From Zantedeschia hybrid cultivar (lineage: Eukaryota > Streptophyta > Magnoliopsida > Alismatales > Araceae): a DNA stretch of 64,000 nucleotides. The position numbers were made by a program, and so were the translations under genes. This document shows, piece by piece, positions 34,413 through 46,388 of this stretch. A model generated the notes under the pieces. That model was given only the letters and a program-made list of their open reading frames with translations, made no database searches and had not been told where the DNA came from. Where the stretch lies: the NCBI GenBank assembly GCA_030544215.1, contig JARZZO010000001.1:41943098-42007097 (forward strand), read 5' to 3'. Every line of letters starts with the position of its first letter. Within the stretch, counting starts at the first letter, position 1.

Positions 34413-34756
34413 TTTTGCCGCCCGCCCGGGAGTCCGCTTGCGGGGTAACATAGATTTGCGATTTATTTTGGGAAAGACCGCGGTCGTCAACGGACGAACC
34501 CCAATTTCTTGAAAGAATCCTTAAAATCTTAACAGATTGAAAAAGTAGCGATTTGATCACGCATCTTGCGGAAAAAGGCATGCACTTTTCAAACAAACTC
34601 ACTGGTTTTTATCATATGTATATATATATATATATATGTAAAAAAATCGTACTTTATATATTGAAAAATTACATGCCTCGCATAATATTTTGAGGAAGTT
34701 TTCGGATTAGCGAACCGGCGCTTGCCCTTATAGGCCGGCGTGCACGTCTTACGTGC

Positions 34757-34876
34757 GGGTGCGATCATACCAGCACTAATGCACCGGATCCCATCAGAAC
34801 TCCGAAGTTAAGCGTGCTTGGGCGAGAGTAGTACTAGGATGGGTGACCTCCTGGGAAGTCCTCGTGTTGCACCCCT
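34757..34876 (+). rRNA. 5S rRNA: 5S rRNA, unit 75
   Basis: Consensus gene. Type T with interrupted TA tract and GACGC. 468 bp. Confidence 0.97.
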
Positions 34877-35224
34877 TTTTGCCGCCCGCCCGGGAGTCCG
34901 CTTGCGGGGTAACATAGATTTGCGATTTATTTTGGGAAAGACCGCGGTCGTCAACGGACGAACCCCAATTTCTTGAAAGAATCCTTAAAATCTTAACAGA
35001 TTGAAAAAGTAGCGATTTGATCACGCATTTTTCGGAAAAAGGCATGCACTTTTCAAACAAACTCACTGGTTTTTATCATATGTATATATATAAATATATA
35101 TATATGTAAAAAAATCGTACTTTATATATTGAAAAATTACATGCCTCGCATAATATTTTGAGGAAGTTTTCGGATTAGCGAACCGACGCTTGCCCTTATA
35201 GGCCGGCGTGCACGTCTTACGTGC

Positions 35225-35344
35225 GGGTGCGATCATACCAGCACTAATGCACCGGATCCCATCAGAACTCCGAAGTTAAGCGTGCTTGGGCGAGAGTAGT
35301 ACTAGGATGGGTGACCTCCTGGGAAGTCCTCGTGTTGCACCCCT
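35225..35344 (+). rRNA. 5S rRNA: 5S rRNA, unit 76
   Basis: Consensus copy. Type T, 468 bp. Confidence 0.97.
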
Positions 35345-35692
35345 TTTTGCCGCCCGCCCGGGAGTCCGCTTGCGGGGTAACATAGATTTGCGATTTATTT
35401 TGGGAAAGACCGCGGTCGTCAACGGACGAACCCCAATTTCTTGAAAGAATCCTTAAAATCTTAACAGATTGAAAAAGTAGCGATTTGATCACGCATTTTT
35501 CGGAAAAAGGCATGCACTTTTCAAACAAACTCACTGGTTTTTATCATATGTATATATATATATATATATATATGTAAAAAAATCGTACTTTATATATTGA
35601 AAAATTACATGCCTCGCATAATATTTTGAGGAAGTTTTCGGATTAGCGAACCGGCGCTTGCCCTTATAGGCCGGCGTGCACGTCTTACGTGC

Positions 35693-35812
35693 GGGTGCGA
35701 TCATACCAGCACTAATGCACCGGATCCCATCAGAACTCCGAAGTTAAGCGTGCTTGGGCGAGAGTAGTACTAGGATGGGTGACCTCCTGGGAAGTCCTCG
35801 TGTTGCACCCCT
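35693..35812 (+). rRNA. 5S rRNA: 5S rRNA, unit 77
   Basis: Consensus gene, type G, 464 bp. Confidence 0.97.
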
Positions 35813-36156
35813 TTTTGCCGCCCGCCCGGGAGTCCGCTTGCGGGGTAACATAGATTTGCGATTTATTTTGGGAAAGACCGCGGTCGTCAACGGACGAACC
35901 CCAATTTCTTGAAAGAATCCTTAAAATCTTAACAGATTGAAAAAGTAGCGATTTGATCACGCATCTTGCGGAAAAAGGCATGCACTTTTCAAACAAACTC
36001 ACTGGTTTTTATCATATGTATATATATATATATATATGTAAAAAAATCGTACTTTATATATTGAAAAATTACATGCCTCGCATAATATTTTGAGGAAGTT
36101 TTCGGATTAGCGAACCGGCGCTTGCCCTTATAGGCCGGCGTGCACGTCTTACGTGC

Positions 36157-36276
36157 GGGTGCGATCATACCAGCACTAATGCACCGGATCCCATCAGAAC
36201 TCCGAAGTTAAGCGTGCTTGGGCGAGAGTAGTACTAGGATGGGTGACCTCCTGGGAAGTCCTCGTGTTGCACCCAT
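36157..36276 (+). rRNA. 5S rRNA: 5S rRNA, unit 78, C119A
   Basis: C119A after a type G spacer. Type T, 468 bp. Confidence 0.96.
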
Positions 36277-36624
36277 TTTTGCCGCCCGCCCGGGAGTCCG
36301 CTTGCGGGGTAACATAGATTTGCGATTTATTTTGGGAAAGACCGCGGTCGTCAACGGACGAACCCCAATTTCTTGAAAGAATCCTTAAAATCTTAACAGA
36401 TTGAAAAAGTAGCGATTTGATCACGCATTTTTCGGAAAAAGGCATGCACTTTTCAAACAAACTCACTGGTTTTTATCATATGTATATATATATATATATA
36501 TATATGTAAAAAAATCGTACTTTATATATTGAAAAATTACATGCCTCGCATAATATTTTGAGGAAGTTTTCGGATTAGCGAACCGGCGCTTGCCCTTATA
36601 GGCCGGCGTGCACGTCTTACGTGC

Positions 36625-36744
36625 GGGTGCGATCATACCAGCACTAATGCACCGGATCCCATCAGAACTCCGAAGTTAAGCGTGCTTGGGCGAGAGTAGT
36701 ACTAGGACGGGTGACCTCCTGGGAAGTCCTCGTGTTGCACCCCT
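36625..36744 (+). rRNA. 5S rRNA: 5S rRNA, unit 79, T84C
   Basis: T84C. Type C, 466 bp. Confidence 0.96.
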
Positions 36745-37090
36745 TTTTGCCGCCCGCCCGGGAGTCCGCTTGCGGGGTAACATAGATTTGCGATTTATTT
36801 TGGGAAAGACCGCGGTCGTCAACGGACGAACCCCAATTTCTTGAAAGAATCCTTAAAATCTTAACAGATTGAAAAAGTAGCGATTTGATCACGCATCTTT
36901 CGGAAAAAGGCATGCACTTTTCAAACAAACTCACTGGTTTTTATCATATGTATATATATATATATATATATGTAAAAAAATCGTACTTTATATATTGAAA
37001 AATTACATGCCTCGCATAATATTTTGAGGAAGTTTTCGGATTAGCGAACCGGCGCTTGCCCTTATAGGCCGGCGTGCACGTCTTACGTGC

Positions 37091-37210
37091 GGGTGCGATC
37101 ATACCAGCACTAATGCACCGGATCCCATCAGAACTCCGAAGTTAAGCGTGCTTGGGCGAGAGTAGTACTAGGATGGGTGACCTCCTGGGAAGTCCTCGTG
37201 TTGCACCCCT
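37091..37210 (+). rRNA. 5S rRNA: 5S rRNA, unit 80
   Basis: Consensus gene; spacer GAGTCTGC as in unit 69. Type C, 466 bp. Confidence 0.97.
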
Positions 37211-37556
37211 TTTTGCCGCCCGCCCGGGAGTCTGCTTGCGGGGTAACATAGATTTGCGATTTATTTTGGGAAAGACCGCGGTCGTCAACGGACGAACCCC
37301 AATTTCTTGAAAGAATCCTTAAAATCTTAACAGATTGAAAAAGTAGCGATTTGATCACGCATCTTTCGGAAAAAGGCATGCACTTTTCAAACAAACTCAC
37401 TGGTTTTTATCATATGTATATATATATATATATATATGTAAAAAAATCGTACTTTATATATTGAAAAATTACATGCCTCGCATAATATTTTGAGGAAGTT
37501 TTCGGATTAGCGAACCGGCGCTTGCCCTTATAGGCCGGCGTGCACGTCTTACGTGC

Positions 37557-37676
37557 GGGTGCGATCATACCAGCACTAATGCACCGGATCCCATCAGAAC
37601 TCCGAAGTTAAGCGTGCTTGGGCGAGAGTAGTACTAGGATGGGTGACCTCCTGGGAAGTCCTCGTGTTGCACCCCT
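37557..37676 (+). rRNA. 5S rRNA: 5S rRNA, unit 81
   Basis: Consensus copy, end of the second 8-unit block. Type C, 464 bp. Confidence 0.97.
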
Positions 37677-38020
37677 TTTTGCCGCCCGCCCGGGAGTCCG
37701 CTTGCGGGGTAACATAGATTTGCGATTTATTTTGGGAAAGACCGCGGTCGTCAACGGACGAACCCCAATTTCTTGAAAGAATCCTTAAAATCTTAACAGA
37801 TTGAAAAAGTAGCGATTTGATCACGCATCTTTCGGAAAAAGGCATGCACTTTTCAAACAAACTCACTGGTTTTTATCATATGTATATATATATATATATA
37901 TGTAAAAAAATCGTACTTTATATATTGAAAAATTACATGCCTCGCATAATATTTTGAGGAAGTTTTCGGATTAGCGAACCGGCGCTTGCCCTTATAGGCC
38001 GGCGTGCACGTCTTACGTGC

Positions 38021-38140
38021 GGGTGCGATCATACCAGCACTAATGCACCGGATCCCATCAGAACTCCGAAGTTAAGCGTGCTTGGGCGAGAGTAGTACTA
38101 GGATGGGTGACCTCCTGGGAAGTCCTCGTGTTGCACCCCT
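38021..38140 (+). rRNA. 5S rRNA: 5S rRNA, unit 82
   Basis: Consensus copy; unlike unit 71 it lacks T84C, so the 5124-bp match has ended. Type C, 462 bp. Confidence 0.97.
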
Positions 38141-38482
38141 TTTTGCCGCCCGCCCGGGAGTCCGCTTGCGGGGTAACATAGATTTGCGATTTATTTTGGG
38201 AAAGACCGCGGTCGTCAACGGACGAACCCCAATTTCTTGAAAGAATCCTTAAAATCTTAACAGATTGAAAAAGTAGCGATTTGATCACGCATCTTTCGGA
38301 AAAAGGCATGCACTTTTCAAACAAACTCACTGGTTTTTATCATATGTATATATATATATATATGTAAAAAAATCGTACTTTATATATTGAAAAATTACAT
38401 GCCTCGCATAATATTTTGAGGAAGTTTTCGGATTAGCGAACCGGCGCTTGCCCTTATAGGCCGGCGTGCACGTCTTACGTGC

Positions 38483-38602
38483 GAGTGCAATCATACCAGC
38501 ACTAATGCACCGGATCCCATCAGAACTCCGAAGTTAAGCGTGCTTGGGCGAGAGTAGTACTAGGATGGGTGACCTCCTGGGAAGTCCTCGTGTTGCACCC
38601 CT
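38483..38602 (+). rRNA. 5S rRNA: 5S rRNA, unit 83, G2A and G7A
   Basis: The 5' end reads GAGTGCAATC. G2A breaks the pair with C117 in helix I. Likely a weakened copy. Type T, 464 bp; starts a short type T run (83-87). Confidence 0.95.
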
Positions 38603-38946
38603 TTTTGCCGCCCGCCCGGGAGTCCGCTTGCGGGGTAACATAGATTTGCGATTTATTTTGGGAAAGACCGCGGTCGTCAACGGACGAACCCCAATTTCTT
38701 GAAAGAATCCTTAAAATCTTAACAGATTGAAAAAGTAGCGATTTGATCACGCATTTTTCGGAAAAAGGCATGCACTTTTCAAACAAACTCACTGGTTTTT
38801 ATCATATGTATATATATATATATATATGTAAAAAAATCGTACTTTATATATTGAAAAATTACATGCCTCGCATAATATTTTGAGGAAGTTTTCGGATTAG
38901 CGAACCGGCGCTTGCCCTTATAGGCCGGCGTGCACGTCTTACGTGC

Positions 38947-39066
38947 GGGTGCGATCATACCAGCACTAATGCACCGGATCCCATCAGAACTCCGAAGTTA
39001 AGCGTGCTTGGGCGAGAGTAGTACTAGGATGGGTGACCTCCTGGGAAGTCCTCGTGTTGCACCCCT
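38947..39066 (+). rRNA. 5S rRNA: 5S rRNA, unit 84
   Basis: Consensus copy. Type T, 464 bp. Confidence 0.97.
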
Positions 39067-39410
39067 TTTTGCCGCCCGCCCGGGAGTCCGCTTGCGGGGT
39101 AACATAGATTTGCGATTTATTTTGGGAAAGACCGCGGTCGTCAACGGACGAACCCCAATTTCTTGAAAGAATCCTTAAAATCTTAACAGATTGAAAAAGT
39201 AGCGATTTGATCACGCATTTTTCGGAAAAAGGCATGCACTTTTCAAACAAACTCACTGGTTTTTATCATATGTATATATATATATATATATGTAAAAAAA
39301 TCGTACTTTATATATTGAAAAATTACATGCCTCGCATAATATTTTGAGGAAGTTTTCGGATTAGCGAACCGGCGCTTGCCCTTATAGGCCGGCGTGCACG
39401 TCTTACGTGC

Positions 39411-39530
39411 GGGTGCGATCATACCAGCACTAATGCACCGGATCCCATCAGAACTCCGAAGTTAAGCGTGCTTGGGCGAGAGTAGTACTAGGATGGGTGA
39501 CCTCCTGGGAAGTCCTCGTGTTGCACCCCT
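39411..39530 (+). rRNA. 5S rRNA: 5S rRNA, unit 85
   Basis: Consensus copy. Type T, 464 bp. Confidence 0.97.
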
Positions 39531-39874
39531 TTTTGCCGCCCGCCCGGGAGTCCGCTTGCGGGGTAACATAGATTTGCGATTTATTTTGGGAAAGACCGCG
39601 GTCGTCAACGGACGAACCCCAATTTCTTGAAAGAATCCTTAAAATCTTAACAGATTGAAAAAGTAGCGATTTGATCACGCATTTTTCGGAAAAAGGCATG
39701 CACTTTTCAAACAAACTCACTGGTTTTTATCATATGTATATATATATATATATATGTAAAAAAATCGTACTTTATATATTGAAAAATTACATGCCTCGCA
39801 TAATATTTTGAGGAAGTTTTCGGATTAGCGAACCGGCGCTTGCCCTTATAGGCCGGCGTGCACGTCTTACGTGC

Positions 39875-39994
39875 GGGTGCGATCATACCAGCACTAATGC
39901 ACCGGATCCCATCAGAACTCCGAAGTTAAGCGTGCTTGGGCGAGAGTAGTACTAGGATGGGTGACCTCCTGGGAAGTCCTCGTGTTGCACCCCT
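39875..39994 (+). rRNA. 5S rRNA: 5S rRNA, unit 86
   Basis: Consensus gene. Type T with a 31-nt TA tract, 476 bp. Confidence 0.97.
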
Positions 39995-40195
39995 TTTTGC
40001 CGCCCGCCCGGGAGTCCGCTTGCGGGGTAACATAGATTTGCGATTTATTTTGGGAAAGACCGCGGTCGTCAACGGACGAACCCCAATTTCTTGAAAGAAT
40101 CCTTAAAATCTTAACAGATTGAAAAAGTAGCGATTTGATCACGCATTTTTCGGAAAAAGGCATGCACTTTTCAAACAAACTCACTGGTTTTTATC

Positions 40196-40200
<5 letters not shown>

Positions 40201-40231
<31 letters not shown>
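40201..40231. repeat. Long TA tract in unit 86
   Basis: The tract is 31 nt, giving a 476-bp unit among neighbours of 462-464 bp. Confidence 0.9.
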
Positions 40232-40234
<3 letters not shown>

Positions 40235-40350
40235 AAAAAATCGTACTTTATATATTGAAAAATTACATGCCTCGCATAATATTTTGAGGAAGTTTTCGGA
40301 TTAGCGAACCGGCGCTTGCCCTTATAGGCCGGCGTGCACGTCTTACGTGC

Positions 40351-40470
40351 GGGTGCGATCATACCAGCACTAATGCACCGGATCCCATCAGAACTCCGAA
40401 GTTAAGCGTGCTTGGGCGAGAGTAGTACTAGGATGGGTGACCTCCTGGGAAGTCCTCGTGTTGCACCCCT
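40351..40470 (+). rRNA. 5S rRNA: 5S rRNA, unit 87
   Basis: Consensus copy. Type T, 462 bp. Confidence 0.97.
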
Positions 40471-40812
40471 TTTTGCCGCCCGCCCGGGAGTCCGCTTGCG
40501 GGGTAACATAGATTTGCGATTTATTTTGGGAAAGACCGCGGTCGTCAACGGACGAACCCCAATTTCTTGAAAGAATCCTTAAAATCTTAACAGATTGAAA
40601 AAGTAGCGATTTGATCACGCATTTTTCGGAAAAAGGCATGCACTTTTCAAACAAACTCACTGGTTTTTATCATATGTATATATATATATATATGTAAAAA
40701 AATCGTACTTTATATATTGAAAAATTACATGCCTCGCATAATATTTTGAGGAAGTTTTCGGATTAGCGAACCGGCGCTTGCCCTTATAGGCCGGCGTGCA
40801 CGTCTTACGTGC

Positions 40813-40932
40813 GGGTGCGATCATACCAGCACTAATGCACCGGATCCCATCAGAACTCCGAAGTTAAGCGTGCTTGGGCGAGAGTAGTACTAGGATGGGT
40901 GACCTCCTGGGAAGTCCTCGTGTTGCACCCCT
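40813..40932 (+). rRNA. 5S rRNA: 5S rRNA, unit 88
   Basis: Consensus gene, type G, 464 bp, followed by a C119A gene. Confidence 0.97.
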
Positions 40933-41276
40933 TTTTGCCGCCCGCCCGGGAGTCCGCTTGCGGGGTAACATAGATTTGCGATTTATTTTGGGAAAGACCG
41001 CGGTCGTCAACGGACGAACCCCAATTTCTTGAAAGAATCCTTAAAATCTTAACAGATTGAAAAAGTAGCGATTTGATCACGCATCTTGCGGAAAAAGGCA
41101 TGCACTTTTCAAACAAACTCACTGGTTTTTATCATATGTATATATATATATATATATGTAAAAAAATCGTACTTTATATATTGAAAAATTACATGCCTCG
41201 CATAATATTTTGAGGAAGTTTTCGGATTAGCGAACCGGCGCTTGCCCTTATAGGCCGGCGTGCACGTCTTACGTGC

Positions 41277-41396
41277 GGGTGCGATCATACCAGCACTAAT
41301 GCACCGGATCCCATCAGAACTCCGAAGTTAAGCGTGCTTGGGCGAGAGTAGTACTAGGATGGGTGACCTCCTGGGAAGTCCTCGTGTTGCACCCAT
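41277..41396 (+). rRNA. 5S rRNA: 5S rRNA, unit 89, C119A
   Basis: C119A after a type G spacer; the only C119A gene with a type C spacer. 464 bp. Confidence 0.96.
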
Positions 41397-41740
41397 TTTT
41401 GCCGCCCGCCCGGGAGTCCGCTTGCGGGGTAACATAGATTTGCGATTTATTTTGGGAAAGACCGCGGTCGTCAACGGACGAACCCCAATTTCTTGAAAGA
41501 ATCCTTAAAATCTTAACAGATTGAAAAAGTAGCGATTTGATCACGCATCTTTCGGAAAAAGGCATGCACTTTTCAAACAAACTCACTGGTTTTTATCATA
41601 TGTATATATATATATATATATGTAAAAAAATCGTACTTTATATATTGAAAAATTACATGCCTCGCATAATATTTTGAGGAAGTTTTCGGATTAGCGAACC
41701 GGCGCTTGCCCTTATAGGCCGGCGTGCACGTCTTACGTGC

Positions 41741-41860
41741 GGGTGCGATCATACCAGCACTAATGCACCGGATCCCATCAGAACTCCGAAGTTAAGCGTG
41801 CTTGGGCGAGAGTAGTACTAGGATGGGTGACCTCCTGGGAAGTCCTCGTGTTGCACCCCT
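41741..41860 (+). rRNA. 5S rRNA: 5S rRNA, unit 90
   Basis: Consensus copy. Type C, 466 bp. Confidence 0.97.
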
Positions 41861-42206
41861 TTTTGCCGCCCGCCCGGGAGTCCGCTTGCGGGGTAACATA
41901 GATTTGCGATTTATTTTGGGAAAGACCGCGGTCGTCAACGGACGAACCCCAATTTCTTGAAAGAATCCTTAAAATCTTAACAGATTGAAAAAGTAGCGAT
42001 TTGATCACGCATCTTTCGGAAAAAGGCATGCACTTTTCAAACAAACTCACTGGTTTTTATCATATGTATATATATATATATATATATGTAAAAAAATCGT
42101 ACTTTATATATTGAAAAATTACATGCCTCGCATAATATTTTGAGGAAGTTTTCGGATTAGCGAACCGGCGCTTGCCCTTATAGGCCGGCGTGCACGTCTT
42201 ACGTGC

Positions 42207-42326
42207 GGGTGCGATCATACCAGCACTAATGCACCGGATCCCATCAGAACTCCGAAGTTAAGCGTGCTTGGGCGAGAGTAGTACTAGGACGGGTGACCTC
42301 CTGGGAAGTCCTCGTGTTGCACCCCT
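42207..42326 (+). rRNA. 5S rRNA: 5S rRNA, unit 91, T84C
   Basis: T84C, the last of six. Type C, 466 bp. Confidence 0.96.
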
Positions 42327-42672
42327 TTTTGCCGCCCGCCCGGGAGTCCGCTTGCGGGGTAACATAGATTTGCGATTTATTTTGGGAAAGACCGCGGTCG
42401 TCAACGGACGAACCCCAATTTCTTGAAAGAATCCTTAAAATCTTAACAGATTGAAAAAGTAGCGATTTGATCACGCATCTTTCGGAAAAAGGCATGCACT
42501 TTTCAAACAAACTCACTGGTTTTTATCATATGTATATATATATATATATATATGTAAAAAAATCGTACTTTATATATTGAAAAATTACATGCCTCGCATA
42601 ATATTTTGAGGAAGTTTTCGGATTAGCGAACCGGCGCTTGCCCTTATAGGCCGGCGTGCACGTCTTACGTGC

Positions 42673-42792
42673 GGGTGCGATCATACCAGCACTAATGCAC
42701 CGGATCCCATCAGAACTCCGAAGTTAAGCGTGCTTGGGCGAGAGTAGAACTAGGATGGGTGACCTCCTGGGAAGTCCTCGTGTTGCACCCCT
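42673..42792 (+). rRNA. 5S rRNA: 5S rRNA, unit 92, T76A
   Basis: T76A as in gene 59; both lie next to a T84C gene. Type C, 466 bp. Confidence 0.96.
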
Positions 42793-43138
42793 TTTTGCCG
42801 CCCGCCCGGGAGTCCGCTTGCGGGGTAACATAGATTTGCGATTTATTTTGGGAAAGACCGCGGTCGTCAACGGACGAACCCCAATTTCTTGAAAGAATCC
42901 TTAAAATCTTAACAGATTGAAAAAGTAGCGATTTGATCACGCATCTTTCGGAAAAAGGCATGCACTTTTCAAACAAACTCACTGGTTTTTATCATATGTA
43001 TATATATATATATATATATGTAAAAAAATCGTACTTTATATATTGAAAAATTACATGCCTCGCATAATATTTTGAGGAAGTTTTCGGATTAGCGAACCGG
43101 CGCTTGCCCTTATAGGCCGGCGTGCACGTCTTACGTGC

Positions 43139-43258
43139 GGGTGCGATCATACCAGCACTAATGCACCGGATCCCATCAGAACTCCGAAGTTAAGCGTGCT
43201 TGGGCGAGAGTAGTACTAGGATGGGTGACCTCCTGGGAAGTCCTCGTGTTGCACCCCT
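43139..43258 (+). rRNA. 5S rRNA: 5S rRNA, unit 93
   Basis: Consensus gene, last type G spacer, 464 bp. Confidence 0.97.
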
Positions 43259-43602
43259 TTTTGCCGCCCGCCCGGGAGTCCGCTTGCGGGGTAACATAGA
43301 TTTGCGATTTATTTTGGGAAAGACCGCGGTCGTCAACGGACGAACCCCAATTTCTTGAAAGAATCCTTAAAATCTTAACAGATTGAAAAAGTAGCGATTT
43401 GATCACGCATCTTGCGGAAAAAGGCATGCACTTTTCAAACAAACTCACTGGTTTTTATCATATGTATATATATATATATATATGTAAAAAAATCGTACTT
43501 TATATATTGAAAAATTACATGCCTCGCATAATATTTTGAGGAAGTTTTCGGATTAGCGAACCGGCGCTTGCCCTTATAGGCCGGCGTGCACGTCTTACGT
43601 GC

Positions 43603-43722
43603 GGGTGCGATCATACCAGCACTAATGCACCGGATCCCATCAGAACTCCGAAGTTAAGCGTGCTTGGGCGAGAGTAGTACTAGGATGGGTGACCTCCTGG
43701 GAAGTCCTCGTGTTGCACCCCT
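43603..43722 (+). rRNA. 5S rRNA: 5S rRNA, unit 94
   Basis: Consensus copy. Starts a long type C run (94-107). 464 bp. Confidence 0.97.
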
Positions 43723-44066
43723 TTTTGCCGCCCGCCCGGGAGTCCGCTTGCGGGGTAACATAGATTTGCGATTTATTTTGGGAAAGACCGCGGTCGTCAA
43801 CGGACGAACCCCAATTTCTTGAAAGAATCCTTAAAATCTTAACAGATTGAAAAAGTAGCGATTTGATCACGCATCTTTCGGAAAAAGGCATGCACTTTTC
43901 AAACAAACTCACTGGTTTTTATCATATGTATATATATATATATATATGTAAAAAAATCGTACTTTATATATTGAAAAATTACATGCCTCGCATAATATTT
44001 TGAGGAAGTTTTCGGATTAGCGAACCGGCGCTTGCCCTTATAGGCCGGCGTGCACGTCTTACGTGC

Positions 44067-44186
44067 GGGTGCGATCATACCAGCACTAATGCACCGGATC
44101 CCATCAGAACTCCGAAGTTAAGCGTGCTTGGGCGAGAGTAGTACTAGGATGGGTGACCTCCTGGGAAGTCCTCGTGTTGCACCCCT
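44067..44186 (+). rRNA. 5S rRNA: 5S rRNA, unit 95
   Basis: Consensus copy. Type C, 464 bp. Confidence 0.97.
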
Positions 44187-44530
44187 TTTTGCCGCCCGCC
44201 CGGGAGTCCGCTTGCGGGGTAACATAGATTTGCGATTTATTTTGGGAAAGACCGCGGTCGTCAACGGACGAACCCCAATTTCTTGAAAGAATCCTTAAAA
44301 TCTTAACAGATTGAAAAAGTAGCGATTTGATCACGCATCTTTCGGAAAAAGGCATGCACTTTTCAAACAAACTCACTGGTTTTTATCATATGTATATATA
44401 TATATATATATGTAAAAAAATCGTACTTTATATATTGAAAAATTACATGCCTCGCATAATATTTTGAGGAAGTTTTCGGATTAGCGAACCGGCGCTTGCC
44501 CTTATAGGCCGGCGTGCACGTCTTACGTGC

Positions 44531-44650
44531 TGGTGCGATCATACCAGCACTAATGCACCGGATCCCATCAGAACTCCGAAGTTAAGCGTGCTTGGGCGAG
44601 AGTAGTACTAGGATGGGTGACCTCCTGGGAAGTCCTCGTGTTGCACCCCT
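44531..44650 (+). rRNA. 5S rRNA: 5S rRNA, unit 96, G1T
   Basis: The start base itself is changed, G1T (44531), which should affect initiation and opens the G1-C118 pair. Spacer GTAAAATAG for GTAACATAG, shared with units 98 and 112. Type C, 464 bp. Confidence 0.95.
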
Positions 44651-44994
44651 TTTTGCCGCCCGCCCGGGAGTCCGCTTGCGGGGTAAAATAGATTTGCGAT
44701 TTATTTTGGGAAAGACCGCGGTCGTCAACGGACGAACCCCAATTTCTTGAAAGAATCCTTAAAATCTTAACAGATTGAAAAAGTAGCGATTTGATCACGC
44801 ATCTTTCGGAAAAAGGCATGCACTTTTCAAACAAACTCACTGGTTTTTATCATATGTATATATATATATATATATGTAAAAAAATCGTACTTTATATATT
44901 GAAAAATTACATGCCTCGCATAATATTTTGAGGAAGTTTTCGGATTAGCGAACCGGCGCTTGCCCTTATAGGCCGGCGTGCACGTCTTACGTGC

Positions 44995-45114
44995 GGGTGC
45001 GATCATACCAGCACTAATGCACCGGATCCCATCAGAACTCCGAAGTTAAGCGTGCTTGGGCGAGAGTAGTACTAGGATGGGTGACCTCCTGGGAAGTCCT
45101 CGTGTTGCACCCCT
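44995..45114 (+). rRNA. 5S rRNA: 5S rRNA, unit 97
   Basis: Consensus copy. Type C, 466 bp. Confidence 0.97.
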
Positions 45115-45460
45115 TTTTGCCGCCCGCCCGGGAGTCCGCTTGCGGGGTAACATAGATTTGCGATTTATTTTGGGAAAGACCGCGGTCGTCAACGGACGAA
45201 CCCCAATTTCTTGAAAGAATCCTTAAAATCTTAACAGATTGAAAAAGTAGCGATTTGATCACGCATCTTTCGGAAAAAGGCATGCACTTTTCAAACAAAC
45301 TCACTGGTTTTTATCATATGTATATATATATATATATATATGTAAAAAAATCGTACTTTATATATTGAAAAATTACATGCCTCGCATAATATTTTGAGGA
45401 AGTTTTCGGATTAGCGAACCGGCGCTTGCCCTTATAGGCCGGCGTGCACGTCTTACGTGC

Positions 45461-45580
45461 GGGTGCGATCATACCAGCACTAATGCACCGGATCCCATCA
45501 GAACTCCGAAGTTAGGCGTGCTTGGGCGAGAGTAGTACTAGGATGGGTGACCTCCTGGGAAGTCCTCGTGTTGCACCCCT
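45461..45580 (+). rRNA. 5S rRNA: 5S rRNA, unit 98, A55G
   Basis: A55G (45515) is the only substitution within box A in the window. Spacer GTAAAATAG as in unit 96. Type C, 464 bp. Confidence 0.95.
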
Positions 45581-45924
45581 TTTTGCCGCCCGCCCGGGAG
45601 TCCGCTTGCGGGGTAAAATAGATTTGCGATTTATTTTGGGAAAGACCGCGGTCGTCAACGGACGAACCCCAATTTCTTGAAAGAATCCTTAAAATCTTAA
45701 CAGATTGAAAAAGTAGCGATTTGATCACGCATCTTTCGGAAAAAGGCATGCACTTTTCAAACAAACTCACTGGTTTTTATCATATGTATATATATATATA
45801 TATATGTAAAAAAATCGTACTTTATATATTGAAAAATTACATGCCTCGCATAATATTTTGAGGAAGTTTTCGGATTAGCGAACCGGCGCTTGCCCTTATA
45901 GGCCGGCGTGCACGTCTTACGTGC

Positions 45925-46044
45925 GGGTGCGATCATACCAGCACTAATGCACCGGATCCCATCAGAACTCCGAAGTTAAGCGTGCTTGGGCGAGAGTAGT
46001 ACTAGGATGGGTGACCTCCTGGGAAGTCCTCGTGTTGCACCCCT
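45925..46044 (+). rRNA. 5S rRNA: 5S rRNA, unit 99
   Basis: Consensus copy. Type C, 464 bp. Confidence 0.97.
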
Positions 46045-46388
46045 TTTTGCCGCCCGCCCGGGAGTCCGCTTGCGGGGTAACATAGATTTGCGATTTATTT
46101 TGGGAAAGACCGCGGTCGTCAACGGACGAACCCCAATTTCTTGAAAGAATCCTTAAAATCTTAACAGATTGAAAAAGTAGCGATTTGATCACGCATCTTT
46201 CGGAAAAAGGCATGCACTTTTCAAACAAACTCACTGGTTTTTATCATATGTATATATATATATATATATGTAAAAAAATCGTACTTTATATATTGAAAAA
46301 TTACATGCCTCGCATAATATTTTGAGGAAGTTTTCGGATTAGCGAACCGGCGCTTGCCCTTATAGGCCGGCGTGCACGTCTTACGTGC

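Larger units (their letters stand above)
34293..38020 (+). repeat. Second copy of 8-unit block (units 74-81)
   Basis: Every gene in this block is exactly 5124 bp (11 units) from its partner in units 63-70. The one difference I noticed is C119A in gene 74, absent from gene 63. Three units (71-73) separate the copies. Confidence 0.85.
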
